A stretch of DNA of 64,000 bases from the NCBI RefSeq assembly GCF_964340395.1, contig NC_135566.1:18914501-18978500 (forward strand), written 5' to 3'. How positions within the stretch are numbered: position 1 is the first letter of the stretch; each line of letters starts with the position of its first letter. Position numbers and translations under genes: made by a program. This DNA comes from Glandiceps talaboti. Lineage: Eukaryota > Hemichordata > Enteropneusta > Spengelidae. The notes beneath the pieces were generated by a model, which saw only the letters and a program-made list of their open reading frames with translations, did no database searches and was not told where the DNA came from. Shown in pieces: positions 31,527 to 44,892 of this stretch.

Positions 31527-34500
31527 AAAAGGTATTGTTGCATGTGTAACGTTAGCCTTGGCAGGCATAGTCGGTGTGCTCTGGTATAGAGGAAAGAAGA
31601 GCAAAACACAGACTAGTGAGGAAGACAAAGGTAGACAGAAACAGTCGGAGGAGATTGAACTTGAACCGTCCATTTCAGACACAATGGCAGTTCCTGTTCA
31701 AACAGATGATAAGACAATTTGTCTTCAACCTGTATCCAAAGAAACAGAAAATGAAATCATTGAAACGATTTCAAACAAAAATATATGCAAAAGTGAAATT
31801 GAAGATACTGCTCTCAGTTTAGAAACAAAAGTCAGTGTCCAAGAAAATTTCACAGAACCAAAAGTATGCACTGAAGGTGTGCTTGCAAAATCTAGCATGC
31901 CAGTTTTGGATACAGAGGTTAAAGGTCAAGAGACCGTTTGTGGATTTGATGGTGCTGGACGCTCAGGATTGGACAACACAGAGGTACCTACAGCAGATGC
32001 TGTTGTTGTTGAAAAGGTAAATGCCGAAGATGTTGAAGTGGAAAGCCTGTGTGCCCAAGTGAAAGCTGTAACCTGTGAACAGCTGAATGTTACAGTCGAG
32101 CAAGAAATCAACCAAGACTATGCAAAGGATACGAACCTAGAACTCCAAACCAAAGATTCGGAATGCAAAGGAGAGGCTTCTCCATGTGTCCAGATCTTGG
32201 AGAATATTGACTTGACTAAGAGTGCAGCTGATGACATGGTTACAGCAACCAAGGAGATGTCTGTAGATGTACAGACTGGTGTGGCTGACAGTGGAGAGAT
32301 TGCTAAGGGCGACAGGGTTGATGCTGTTGATGGTGTAAAAACTCCCAAGGCTGAGGTCAGCCAGGACTCTGGATTCACAGCTTCAAATGATAGTCTGCCA
32401 TGTGGAAGAAGTGATACAGATAGCCCTATCTTCTCTCCATATAATGGGTAAGGAAAAGTCATGAAAAAAAGTCCTATGTATTTATGATGTGTGCTTTTAA
32501 ACAGTAAAAGCGGGGAACGAGTCTTCTTGACTTCAGTTTAGAACATATATTGCTCATGCACAATAAAGAAGTGTCCACTTTCCGAATTGAAAATTTCAAA
32601 AATATGCTGGTATTGTAAACTCAAAAATAGCAAATGCATATATTGACTGCTGTCACAAATTTGTTTTTGAGGAGAAAAAAATAGAGGTAATTTGCAAATA
32701 GTGATGTTGAAGTACATTTCTCAGGAATGTAAGTAAATGTTTTGATATATTGACTTGTTACTAGTAGTGTAATAGTATTTGGGAGGTTGTGAAATGTTGT
32801 AGTTGTTTGTCCATTTGCATGACTTATGTAACAAGAACACAAGACAGAATGGGTACAAATTTATTGTTTACTATGTACAGGCCATGGACATGGTGTTATG
32901 TAATAAGGGAAAGATGAGTAATTATACATACTGTTATTAGTTTATTGCACCTAATGCCGTAATGCAGAACTTAGTTGGGATAAAGACAGCTACTACATTT
33001 TGGATTTCATTATTACTTTATTTTATGATGGTGTCAGCTGATACAGGTGTCAGACCTAAGAATAAAGAAAGCTATAGTAATTAGTCCCCCACAGTATATT
33101 TAAACTTGATTGTTAATTTATGATGTCATTGACGTTATTGTTAGTCCGGCTCTAGGGTAAAGAAAGTTATATTACAGGGTTTTACATAATGATAAGGCCT
33201 AAAAAAAAGTTGTTTGGTTCCGGTTACTTGACCCCCACCTAATTTTCACAGTTGAACCTAAACTTTTTTTTTACGTATTCCAGAAAAATATAATAAAATC
33301 GCAAAAATTGTGTGAAGTCTAGCGAGAAGTAGTGGATACTGAAATGACATCAACTTAAAAAGACAATGTAAAACTATTCTTCCAATCTGTAATGGCTGTA
33401 CATCTGATGAGAAGAAACCAATAACACAGAGACCATTTGGAAAACAATGGAAAGCATAACTACCTGAACTAGACACTCCCACATGAAAAAAATAAAATTA
33501 AAAAATAATTAAAAAATCTACCTACCTCATCGATGCTAAAATTGAACGTAATCAGAACTATACAATTATTTTTGTTTAGGCCCAAGTTTGGGTTTTGCAA
33601 TGTACATTTGTATCTATCATAAAAAAATATATATCCTAGTTTGAAGTTACTAATGTGAGATGCCTCTAGGGTAAAAAAAATCTATGTTGTGAACCGAATA
33701 TATGAAATTTCAGTGTTTTAGCCAAGGTGGGTAAGTATGTGAAATGTGACAGAGTTCCCAGGTGTTTTACAATGGGTTCCCCAAGCAAATAGTCATGCAA
33801 CGTATGCAAATCTATGCAAATTTTATCTGATTTTCCTCATCTGTTACCCAATAAAAAACACTGGATACAAAATAAAGAGCGTGTGAAGTATAGTAAAGTA
33901 ACATGAGTAAAGTGTCAGTATGGTTAGGTAGTCATTGGGGTGTATGAACTGTATGGGATACTAGGTGATATATGATTCAACAGTTACACAGTTGTCAGTC
34001 AGTGTTATTTCCAGGTCACCTCCATATGGGTGTCCTTGAAGACATCCTGACTTGGTTACTGGAGTTGAGTTTCAAGGTTGCCTGGAGGCAGCATTCTTCT
34101 AAATAGCATACTTATATTCATAGGAATTGCTGTATTAATATGTAAATGAAGTCCTATTGTGTATTCAAAACTTTAAGAGTTAGAAGTTGTCTGTACATGC
34201 AAGTGTCAACAGAGTGTTTGATTGTTATGTTCAGGTACAAAATCAGTGTGTACATGTAGGACTTGAGTACTTTTTATTTTGTAATTTGTGTATATCAATT
34301 GTACAATAATTCTGTATGGAATATATAGAATGAAAGAACTTCAGTTAAACTATATAATCGTTCCAAATATAAATTTTAAGTATATCATTGGGATTACCAG
34401 CCTCTACCTTCCTGCCAAGCCTTAACTTTTTCATAGTTTAAGGAAAAGATTTCAAAACCAGAAATGAAAAAAAAAAAAACATAAAAAAGAGATATGTCAT

Positions 34501-37500
34501 GACCCCAAATAATGATACTAAATACAAAGTTCAATACCCATACTACCTGTTTTAAGAGAGATTCATTGCCAAGTAGGTCAAATAGTCCCATAGGCCATCT
34601 TAATTATGATCTAAAATATGGAAATCAATTCACATTTTACCAGGTTTCCCTCCTCAGTTTCCACTATGTAGTGAAAACACTGGGCATGTAACCAGAACCA
34701 CAACATTTTCATACTCAACCATAAATCCAGGGTTTCAGACCAAGGTTCTTGTATTAGTTTTGTTGTCGTGAGTTCAGCCATAAGGATTACATGATAGTAT
34801 TATTCTTTTGTGTTGGACCATATTTTGCTACAGCTCAGCCAGATAACTGTTTGCTACAGCTCTGCCAGATAACTGTTTTTCACATCTCAGCCAGATAACT
34901 GTTTTTCACATGTAAATTTAATTCTTGCTACCAAACCAGAGTGAGAGTTTTAATTAGCGTGATGTATTTTACATCTCACACAACATTGTTTTGATAAGAC
35001 TTGCTTAAAACAAAATACAGGCACTGATAGCCTGCATGCACATGAAATGTTACATTTTATCTCACTGTAAACACAAATAAATATTTTGTGTTTGAATCTT
35101 CCCTGTTTCATCCAACAGTGATGTTGATTTGTGTTCACATTGGTCATCAGATAAAATGTAACATGTTTGCGTGCTTTTAGTGTTTATATTTTGTTTTCTG
35201 TAATTTGTATTTAAAAAACGTACTGTGTAATTTAAACGCTCACTCTGGTCTGACAGTATTTAATTAAACTTGTCATAATTTCCATTACTAGATCATCCTA
35301 TGGTTCTGAAGCAAGTTCTGAGGCTATCAGTGATGTATCATCCAATGACAGTGGTCGTGGATCACAATCAGCTATCGCTATGAATACTGCCATCATCTAC
35401 GAGTTTGAGTTTCCCACCAAGTACTGTGGCCGTCTTATCGGTAGAGGGGTAAGTGACATTAACCAAATATACATGTCTCTGTCTTGAGTTTTTCGGAAAT
35501 TTTATGTGATCAGCACAGTGTGAGGAAACAAAATAGTGGTTACGTGTATGTTGATCCTTGCAAACTAAATAGATGTAGAGAATTTTGTTGGATGGTGCAT
35601 TTTAAATACTTGCGTGGACAAAAAATTATTGAAACATTTTACAACTATCTAAAAATAAATTAAGCTGATGAACATTTGCTCGTCGATAATTTTGAAGTTC
35701 TTTTTGTGCCAATGTTTTAACCACCTTAATGCAGTTAACCAGAACATTATTTTTTAGTAATGGAGAAGTCTAAGAGTTTTACCATGTTTCAACTCTAAAA
35801 TCTGAGGAAAATCGTTGCCCACATTCATTTCACAATGTGCAATTTTAGAAAGAACACTCCAACCTTTTTTTGTGTTCTGTAATTATTACAGGGAAGAAAC
35901 ATCAAGTACTTAAGAGAAAGATCAGGTGCTTGGATTGTGTTGAGGAAACTGCCATTTGATGATGCTTTCCAACAGTGTGTCATCACAGGTAAGTCATCTC
36001 TCAGATTTCCCGCCAAAAGTTAATCGTCTGCCAACTGAACACACACTTTTTGCCAAAATTTTGATAACCTGCCATTTGACAGATTTTTTGACCCAAAATT
36101 AGTGGACTGCTAACTGGCTGTGTTTTGTAGCAATTTTTAGTTATCTGTCATGTAACTGTGTTTTTTCAGCCAAAAATTAGCCAAAATAAAATAAGACATT
36201 ATGGAATCTGTCAGTTATTGCATCCAATGAAATAGGATGTGTCATTTGTCAATCATGGCAAGCTATGAAACAAGACCTGTCATTTGTTATTTATTGTGGC
36301 CAATAACATGAAGCGTGTCATTATGATTTGTCAGTCATTGCATCCAATAAAACAAGCTCTGTCATTTGTGGATCATAGCAGCCAATAAAACAAAGATATC
36401 ATGTCAATCATGGTAGCCATGAAACGCCCAAGATATGTCAATTGATGCAGTCAATTTGTCAATCATTGCAGGTCTGAGAACTGAAGTAGATGCAGCAATT
36501 GTATTGCTGGGTAAGAAATTTCCAGACATTGACCTGACCAGAAATACAACACCACTTGACAGTAATGGTGCCATTGCTCCCACTACAAAACAGGTAACAG
36601 TCATTTTGAATGCAAATCTACATATAGTTGTTTTAGGGTACGGTCATAGCTGGTGGAAAGTTGTGGAATTTAAAACCTCTCTGCTGATTCCCGGAAAATG
36701 AATTTCTTTTTGTGATCAGCTACAAGATATTGAAGCTATTCCCATTGACTGACAAATTTAGTAAGTCAAATGGCAGTCTATTGGTTATATAAAAAAGTAA
36801 CATTTGCTGACCAGGAATACTTCACAATACGATTTGAAAGTGTGACCTAGTCTGATCATCAGAATAATAAAAGATTTTATGTGTTGGCCACGAGGAGTGC
36901 TATTCAGAAGCAGATTTTGGACTTGAAGTGTGGTGGGTCAGTGATTTCAGTACTTTTGCATTAGGTTCTCATTTCACAGTGTGCCCAACAAAAATTGAAA
37001 TGTTGTGTATTTAAAAAAGAAATCATGGCTTTCCGTTGACTTCTTCATGCATCAACTAATACAAGTCTTTAGCAGTGACTTGTATATGAATCAGAGTCGG
37101 TCTTTTGTTGTTCCTTTCTTCCAAAGTAAACCACCTTCAACATGTTGAGTGTTATGTTTGTATCATGTGTGCCAACTGGTGGCCGTAAAAAGAATCACAA
37201 AGCAATCTTGACTTGAAAATAAACGATTGAATATTTTTCTTCTTTTTTTTCAGTTGAAACTCCCAGAAGATGCAGTTACTGATGTTGTTGTGTCCAGTAT
37301 AGTAACAACTGGACACCTGTTTGTACAGCAACCAAGCCATCCCTCATACACCTCACTCTCCAGACTAGACAACTTCATGGTTATGTGTTATGCTCCACCA
37401 GCAGAAACACCTGACATGCCTCGACCAATAGATGGTAAGCACCATTTATGATCATTTACATAATACTGCATTATTTACATAATTTATTCAAAATTGTTAT

Positions 37501-39579
37501 GTGTCATGTGACAGCTGCTGGCAAACACCAACTTCAGATGTTCAGATGTTCTGTTTACTATGGTCAGCACATTGCATAATGTTTCAGTGCATAATTTGAA
37601 GACGATACTTGTAAAATGTTTATTCAGATCATTTAGATCATGTATTGGATATCAAAATGTTTATGTATCAGAATACGTATTATCTCTTTGTTGTATTCCT
37701 TAGCCAGGTGAGTTTTTTCAAGAAAAGTATACAACATGGTTGAAATCATGATAAACGTACTGTATTCAGAATTCAGTACATTTGTGTGTTTGTATGTATA
37801 CAGTTGAACAGTTGCAAACTAAACATAGTGAAGATGACATATTGAGGAGTACTGTAGTGTTTGTACTGATGGTGTATTAATGAATAGAAAAGTATTAAAA
37901 CGAATACAACAATTCCAATCTTGTACATATTTTGTATTATATAGTTGGTATGATTTGTGCTGTACCTTTACTGGAAGGCTGGTACAGGGCACAAATTGTG
38001 GAGTTGATCCCCGACACAGATGAAGTTGACGTTCGTTTTGTGGACTACGGTGGCTACAGCAGGGTACAGGCTTCAACTCTTAAACAGATTCGCAGTGACT
38101 TCCTGAGCCTGCCATTCCAAGCTGCAGAGTGCTATTTGAGGGGCATTACTCCACTGGAAGGTGTGTAAAATACTCAAGTTGGTGCAGGTCAAAGTTCACA
38201 TACGACGTCATGTCAGTCTTAGTATAGTAAACTAATCATTTCGTTTCACAGCATGGTGATTTCTGTACAGTTAATTGTATCACTGACATGCTCCTGTTGT
38301 ACAAGTGTTCATTATGTGGAGATGTTCACATTGTGCAAGTGTTCACATAGTGCACAGGTTCATTGTGTATAGGTGTTCGTATTATACAATATGCAAATGT
38401 TCACATAGTGCAAGTGTACATTGTGTATAAGTGTTCATATAATGTAAGTTCATGTTATGCAAGTGTTCATTATGTACAGGTGTTCATATTGTGCAAGTGT
38501 TCACATAATGGTAGTGTTGATTTTAACAAGTGTATGTAATGCAAGTACTCTCTTTGTATACAATGTAATTATGCGTTCATAGAATACTGTGTAGCGTGTA
38601 CACAGGTGTTCATAACAAGAAAGCATTTGTTGTTGATATTGTGCAATCAAGAAATATGTACATTATGCAGGTACTGAACATTCTCTGACGCCTTCAACAT
38701 TTTCTGTTATTTAGAACTAAAGACAGTAAACCATGCCAACTAAAATATGCTACTAAATGCCTTGTTACATACTAGTTTGATATAGCTGTTGCCTGTAAAT
38801 ACATGACTTTGATATTTCCACAGGAGAAGTTGGATTCTCCCAAGAAGCTCGTGATGTGTTAGAAGAGATCACACAGTCTGGTGTTCCACTACAAGCTCAA
38901 GTAACTAGTTACCATGACGATGGAATTCCCTTCATTGAGTTGTACCAATATAACAGTGAAGATGGTGCACAGGTGAGAGTTTTGATCAGCCCAATACTGT
39001 TTATAATCATACACTGACCATTGGTGGTGCTCTACTATGTCATTCCTACCACCAGACTGTTCTCATCTTAATACTTCGTATCCACTCTCTGCCTATTGAT
39101 GGTACTCTACTCAATTCCACCAGTTGGGTGAAGTACTCACACGAATACACACACCTTGAGACGCAACCACCAGTTTCGTCAAATTCCATGTGTCCTGTCA
39201 TATGCCTCAGTATTTGAAGTCTAGAATGGTTACAGGAATAGAGTCCACTCATACATATGTAGCCAGCCATATCTCTGACATGTGATATGATGTATGCAAA
39301 TTTCATTAAAACCTGGCACAATGGTGACAGTACCATAATGGGCATATCACTTGCTTTTGTAACCTTGTCAAATTAGTTCGAAGTGTGGAGCCATTTTTGT
39401 GATAAAAATCCACTCGTTCTATTCTGAAGAGACTGTTCAAATGTCTACTTCCTATTTGAAATTATAACCTTCCACATGATATAAATTAATCGATTAATGT
39501 CTGATTTTCCTTTCAGAGTCGTATGGTGAATGAAGAATTATTTGAGCGAGGAGTTGTCAACTGGAATGCTGATTTTTAA
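31516..39579 (+). CDS. AKAP1: A-kinase anchor protein 1 (mitochondrial, KH + Tudor), complete
   Basis: Scaffold on the mitochondrial outer membrane that binds PKA and RNA (family knowledge). The eight coding exons are 31516-32447, 35292-35448, 35892-35988, 36472-36593, 37254-37434, 37945-38160, 38824-38972 and 39517-39579. They total 1917 nt (638 aa) and all phases agree. ATG 31516 was chosen because it is followed by a hydrophobic segment (residues 7-24, IVACVTLALAGIVGVLWY) and then RGKKSK, the signal-anchor plus basic flank typical of AKAP1, with A at -3; upstream in-frame codons include no ATG. Residues about 35-310 are acidic and low-complexity. A KH domain (about 346-420) has the GRGG loop at 361-364. 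The Tudor domain (about 497-567) reads WYRAQIVELIPDTDEVDVRF then VDYGGY. The protein is shorter than human AKAP1 (about 900 aa). I could not identify the PKA-binding helix with confidence. Confidence 0.92.
34735..34926 (+). repeat. Dispersed repeat family A, copy 4, with internal triplication
   Basis: Begins GGTTTCAGACCAAGGTTCTT and shares GGATTACATGATAGTATTAT and TGTTGGACCATATTTTGCTA with the copy at 17867. Near its end a segment CAGCCAGATAACTGTTT is repeated three times in tandem (34837-34905). Confidence 0.55.
34928..35256. mobile_element. MITE family B, copy 1
   Basis: A 329-bp fold-back element with arms of about 150 bp: CTACCAAACCAGAGTGAG at the left end, CACTCTGGTCTGACAG at the right. 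Internal marks are ATTTTATCTCACTGTAAACA and the inverse TGTGTTCACATTGGTCATCA. A related copy of almost the same length lies at 44568-44892. ATTTAATT occurs on both sides (34916-34923, 35258-35265) and could be an 8-bp target duplication, but it is AT-rich and weak evidence. Confidence 0.68.
35300..36593 (+). CDS. AKAP1: AKAP1 KH-domain exons
   Basis: Three exons (35292-35448, 35892-35988, 36472-36593) encode IIYEFEFPTKYCGRLIGRG, GRNIKYLRERSGAWIVLRKL and GLRTEVDAAIVLLGKKFPDI. This is a single KH domain in which the GXXG loop (GRGG) straddles the first splice junction. In vertebrate AKAP1 the KH domain binds mRNAs for mitochondrial proteins. Confidence 0.9.
36190..36471 (+). repeat. Degenerate tandem repeat ending in the KH exon acceptor
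   Basis: About eight imperfect units of 35-45 bp, each containing a TGTCA(A/G)TCATTGCA-like segment followed by CCAATAAAAC or a similar stretch. The last unit, TGTCAATCATTGCAG, is the splice acceptor of exon 36472-36593. Several other units also end in AG. Confidence 0.6.
37945..38160 (+). CDS. AKAP1: AKAP1 Tudor-domain exon
   Basis: A single exon encodes the whole Tudor core: GMICAVPLLEGWYRAQIVEL, DVRFVDYGGYSRV and LPFQAAECYLRGI. It has the aromatic residues (Trp-Tyr, Phe, Tyr) that line a Tudor pocket. The domain belongs to the extended Tudor group of AKAP1 and TDRKH relatives. The donor is a weaker GTGTGT. Confidence 0.9.
38300..38530 (+). repeat. Degenerate tandem repeat in AKAP1 intron
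   Basis: Many imperfect units of roughly 20 bp (variants of GTGTTCATATTGTGCAA and GTTCATTGTGTATAG) follow the Tudor exon. No exon sequence is included. Confidence 0.7.
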
Positions 39580-40815
39580 AACGCGTTCGGCTTACTTGGT
39601 TTATTTACAGTGCGAGGAACTACTGCTTAAATCAGTGAAAACTTACAACTTGTACTTGCTGAAATAGTAGCATTGATTGTTTGATGGTAGAGATGTATTA
39701 TCACCAGCAGATCATGTAGAAATAAATTATAGTATAATAGTAGACTAGGGGTGGAAGACCCTAGTCCAAAAAAAGTCTAGATGTTTTTGTATATGATATT
39801 TATTGTGAAATCAGCACACAGAAATAATGAAATCACAAAGTTCACTGTTTAATAGGAACATGAGATTCCACAGAAATCAATAGATTGTTTGGAGACTTTT
39901 GGATCACAGAGGAAAAGAGGTTTGTTTTGAACATGTGTTCTTGATAATTATGTCTGCACTCCACACTGGTTGGCGTTTGTTACTACTGGCCAGGACAAAA
40001 AACCTGCAAGTTCATTGTGTGAAGCACCAACCAGACGTATGTGTGTGTGTACATACACTATGTTGTTACATGTACTTGTGTCCTGACACCTAGACCTGCA
40101 ATTAACATCTTTGATGACAAAAAATGAATGAAGAATATTCATGAGTATGAATAGTAACGACCAACTTGTGTCCCCCTAAGTCTGGGAAAAAAGAGCATTC
40201 ATAGCCAGAAAAGTACCTGTTCTCAATATTCAGTGTAAACCCTCTGCCAAACCCCCTCTGTAAAGTTGAATATAGCCTTAAATGATTTATTATATTGAAA
40301 TCAAGATTATTGTGAAATCAAAAACTATTGAAATGATGGCATGATGAGAAAGCCTTTATGTGGGCGCCCTCTATGACAGATTATGAAAACAATTATTAAT
40401 TTCTTACTCATTTTGTCATCGCTGTGATTAACACTTAACCTTAACTCAGGATTTCTACAAAAAGAACTTTTTGCAATTTTACACTAACAACTAACCCAAT
40501 TCTTAGCTGACTCACCAACAGGGTAATGACAAAGGAACGGGTGAATTTCACACCAGAAATCTCTGCCCAGGATTGTTTATTTTTTCCTTCTGAAAAATAG
40601 TTATTTTCTGCAATTTTGTAGGTGAACGTACTGGAGGTTCTCACTACTTCATGTTGACATTTTCACCAAACTCATTCTGTTTTGTTACTGTTTGATAATG
40701 CCAGTACTTTTCATTTGGGTGTCAAGGGGTTTTGTAGTAGCAAATCATTAACTGTTCTAGAAACTCCATGGTTACATTTAGTTCAGTACATTTGAAATAA
40801 AAACATACAATAAAG
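39580..40815 (+). terminator. AKAP1 3' UTR and candidate polyadenylation signals
   Basis: After TAA (39577-39579) the first AATAAA is at about 39720. A close pair lies at 40796-40801 and 40809-40814, followed by a TG-rich stretch (GTGTGCGTGTTTGTGTT) like a downstream GU element. The pair is the better candidate cleavage signal. Confidence 0.45.
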
Positions 40816-43447
40816 CAACAAATGTGTGCGTGTTTGTGTTATTTGTGGTTTATGAATAATTATGATCATAACCGTCTCTGAATCCATTTTTGAAGTTGAT
40901 GGGGTGTAATTTATATTTCCATACCTGGATGGGTTTAGAAGACAAAGTGAAAAATGCACCTTTTTACATGTAATGATTTTAAATTGTAGTTATGTGTGCG
41001 TGTGTGTGTGGGGGGGGGGGGACCTTGCCTCATATTGGCTGACGAGAACAATCTCGTTGAAATAAGTTGTATCATGGAGGGAGAACAACCAGGTCATATC
41101 CACATGAAGTGTTTGTGCAATCAAAAATGACAAAACTATTCTAAGTCCCTTGTGACATGCAGGAGAGCCGCCACTGGTTGATGTGTAAATAAATGTAATC
41201 TATAGAATCTAGAAGTCACCACTGGTGGTGCTGTTGAATGTGGGAGTTGTTGCATCATATTTAATCATAAATCCCTTGAAACAGTTCAATATGTTCCAAC
41301 TCAGGCTGTTAATTGACAAAACTAGTCTTCCAGATAAAAGCAAAGTGATTATTGAATGGCAATATATAAAAGGTGTAATAATAATTGTGGTTTGAAAAAA
41401 AAGGTGACAGTTTGCTACATATAACCACATACTTGTGTTATCAATGGAAGGCACTCAGGTAATTATACACATACATTTACTGCAAGACAATGTTTTGCTC
41501 ATGTGAAACAAGTAACATGCACCACTACCAGTCAAAACAAAAAGTGACATGTTATCCCTGCCTGCTTTCAAAAGAAGTGTTCAACAAGAGCTTGTATATG
41601 TTACAGCATTCATTTATTCCCAACACTCATACATGATACAGTACCTCTGTGTTAATGTGCCAGTTATGGTGTGACCACTAGCTAGGAATGATGTTCACAA
41701 GCCAGTTTGGGGCCTGGAAGTGAGGTCCAGAATAGTAAAGTGTTCAAGCATATAGCCCGCATACATGAAGGTACCTTTTATTTCCCCCATGTTTTTCCCA
41801 CTGTACTATTGTATAAGTGACTATACATATCCCTGTAATCAAGACATACCTAACTAGAGTTTAACACACATTCTGTTCACTGCTTCATATATCACCATAT
41901 GAACAGAGGCTATGAGAGAAATTTTAGGCCTCACTTTGCCAAACCCATTTGCAATGCTTACCTGTGAAATGGGTAGAACTTCAATAACCAGGATATGGTG
42001 CATTTCACTAAGGCATGCATGGCAATATCTTAAGTATTTACAAATTTATACAAAGTGAGTCTGTGACAAATGATTAGAAATTTATTATTTAACATTTGAA
42101 AATTTAACATAACACAAAGAGCCTCTAAGTTCTGTTACTTCAAATGAAGTTTGTTTTGTCTCTTGACAGGAAAAGTCATTGCACTATATTTTTTCCCTGT
42201 GGTATACAATAATCAATATTATTAACAGAAAAATTAGTTAAAAATGAAATAAAAGCTTTGTAAATTTCCAAGGAAAACACTCATAAAATAAAAGTTACAA
42301 TATTTGGCTGTCAGAAGTTAAACTATAGTATTCTTAGAATATTCTTTTGGTCGAATGTTTCACGTAATACTGTAAGCTGTAGCAGCCATATTGGATTTTT
42401 CATAGACATTTTAATATGGTCAGATGATCAACAACATACTCATAAACATTGAGAAGGAATAACATATCGTTGATATATAACACCTTGTCTACCATTCACC
42501 CACCATGTCTGATAACAGTGAAGTTCAAGTTTATAGAAAAAAAAGAGCTGAGTTTGTTTACTCTATGCAGTGATTCACGGACGCATGCCACCATCTTGTT
42601 AACAAATTGTCACAAACAAATGATCAGAAATATCAAACATGGCCGCCACTGTTGGCAGTGGTATATTATGGTTATCGATGCATAGGAGTTTGATGCTGTC
42701 GATGTCATAAAGGGAATGTATGTGATATAAACAGACCTGGAACCTAAGGTGACTGTAGACTGATGACGTGTCCCCCTATGAAGGGATGGACTGATTGCAA
42801 ACTTATGGGACTATATTTCTGTATCATAATTATTGTGATATTTTAGTGACAAGAATCTCTAACCAACCAGAGTGATTCTTTAAAAGGTTTTGTGTTATAT
42901 TGTCAATACTCAACTGTAGCTTTGTCATCAAAATATGAAATATTGCCAAGTTCCTTTCATATTCTACAATTAATACATATTACAAGTACATGTACATTGT
43001 TTTCCCTCTCTGCCAGTAACGTACCATTACTTGATCTAAAAGTGACAAAATAATAGGTTAGGTATACTAATGAATGCATGCAGCTACAAAAGCTAACAAC
43101 ATTTTGTTGAGAGATTGGTCAAAATAGGAAAAGTGGCAATCACAGCACAAAAAGAAATGTCAAATGTACATGATAACACTCAACATACTATATAACACTT
43201 TTCAGAACTTATGCATGCTATACAACTCTTTGAGACTGTCCCGGTAATTGGATGTCTGTTTACTAGTAAAAAAACCCCAAGATACAGTATCAAAACAAAA
43301 GTTATAGTACAGTATAAAGCTTTGTAAATTTTGTGGATGGACTCATGGTGTTACAACTAAATTGAGAGTTTGCCGGAAGACTGTAGATAGCATATAAATG
43401 TACACTCACTCAGCTCTGTTCCATATCACGTTTTGTTCCAGTTATTA

Positions 43448-43455
43448 ATTATTTT

Positions 43456-43498
<43 letters not shown>
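43448..43498. repeat. (TTTA)n repeat with T and G runs
   Basis: TTTA units run into a T run and then a G run (to about 43527). Simple sequence. Confidence 0.9.
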
Positions 43499-43501
<3 letters not shown>

Positions 43502-43654
43502 TATTTTTTTTTTTTGGGGGGGGGGGTTGGTGGCAGGACATTTCTTTGTACATGCATGTCTTGACAGTTGGAAAGGGTACACTGAAATGTTAATTCTCAT
43601 ACAACTTAAATACTTTTTAAAATCAAAAGAAATATGATAAGACAACCTTGTGAT

Positions 43655-44045
43655 GCACAAGTACATAAGGTGTGGCGAACTTTTGGTATTTGCACAAGTG
43701 CTTACAGTGTTCTCGGCAGCCACAATTTCACAAGCGTAGCAACTGAAAGTATAGCAGAAAATGCTGCAACCACGAGTGCAAATGTCCCCGAGTACTCACA
43801 CTGGAACTCATGTGGCAGGAGGTTCTGTTATTATTACATAATGTTAATCCGAAACAGCAAATTTCCATAAACATGACACTGTGCAATCACATGCTTTCAT
43901 GTACGAAGAACGTTTGTGCCTTCATTTGCATATCATCTGCATGCAGGTATGCAATAATGTTTTCGGTATTGCACTGCAGTGCAAATACTACTAGTATGCA
44001 CACGCACCGTTGCAAGCAATCTCTGGTACATATGTAATAATATCT
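43655..44045. repeat. Dispersed repeat family C, copy 1
   Basis: Shares a series of blocks in the same order with 55855-56115: GGTATTTGCACAAGTGCTTA / GCAGTGTTCTC, TTTCACAAGC.TAGC, CATTTGCATATCAT.TGCATG, TGCAATGCAAATAC.ACTAGT and AATCTCTGGTACATATG. This copy has about 130 bp more in the middle. Both may derive from an unknown non-autonomous element. Confidence 0.65.
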
Positions 44046-44567
44046 GGTATTACCATGAAACCTGTGTCAAAAATTGCAGTTTGTATCTTCAGCATTCACA
44101 TCAATTTAACTTATATGCATAGAAAGTTGTGCATGTGAAAAAAAACACAGGAATATACGACCTAACCCTGAATATAAACATAAAAAGAAAGCAAATTTGA
44201 ATCTTCCTTCAAAATAAATAAATAGTGCAAATGATAATTTAAATGTAATTTCTTTAGATTGAGAAAATAATATAAAACATTACTAGTTATAAAACAATAA
44301 TCCCTGAATTAAAATTCTGATACAAAGTTTTTCTTGGAAACTGCATTGTTAACGTGACTTCACATACATATACATTTGACAAATAAGCGTTTGTCATTTC
44401 AATGGATGGATTATTAGGAACCTTCACCCTCTAATGACTTGGTTTCTATCAGGTCTCTATAATTACAGCATAAAAAGAGACTATCCACCTACGAAAGTTT
44501 CAATTGTCTAGGTCTACTGGAATGCATAAGGGATCGAGCTGAATATTTTGAAATAAAAACAGTTTTA

Positions 44568-44892
44568 CTACCAAACCAGAGTGACTATAGCATTCAATTA
44601 GGCAGCATGACATTTCAATATCTCACACACAAGGTATTTTGTTACAAATTACATAAAACAAAACAGACACTTATAGTGTGCAAGCATATAAAATAAGACA
44701 TTTTTTATCTCACTGTAAACACCAATAAACATCATTGTCTGATGAAATACAGATGATTCAACACAAAACTATTTATTTGTGTTCACAGTGAGATCAAATG
44801 TAACATCCCATGTGCCTGTACACTACTACTGTATCTGTATTTTGTTATAAGTGTAATTCATAACAAAAACGTTAGTCTTTCTGATTTGGCAG
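44568..44892. mobile_element. MITE family B, copy 2
   Basis: A 325-bp fold-back relative of 34928-35256. The left end CTACCAAACCAGAGTGAC mirrors the right end CTTTCTGATTTGGCAG. Shared internal blocks are ATCTCACTGTAAACACCAAT and TTTGTGTTCACAGTGAGATC. The arms are more diverged from one another than in copy 1, and no target duplication is clear. Confidence 0.68.

Larger units (their letters stand above)
32448..35291. other. AKAP1 intron 1 of the coding region
   Basis: 2.8-kb intron. Its 3' part contains repeat family A (34735-34926), abutting a fold-back element (34928-35256) that ends about 35 bp before the acceptor. The rest is unremarkable AT-rich sequence. Confidence 0.8.
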
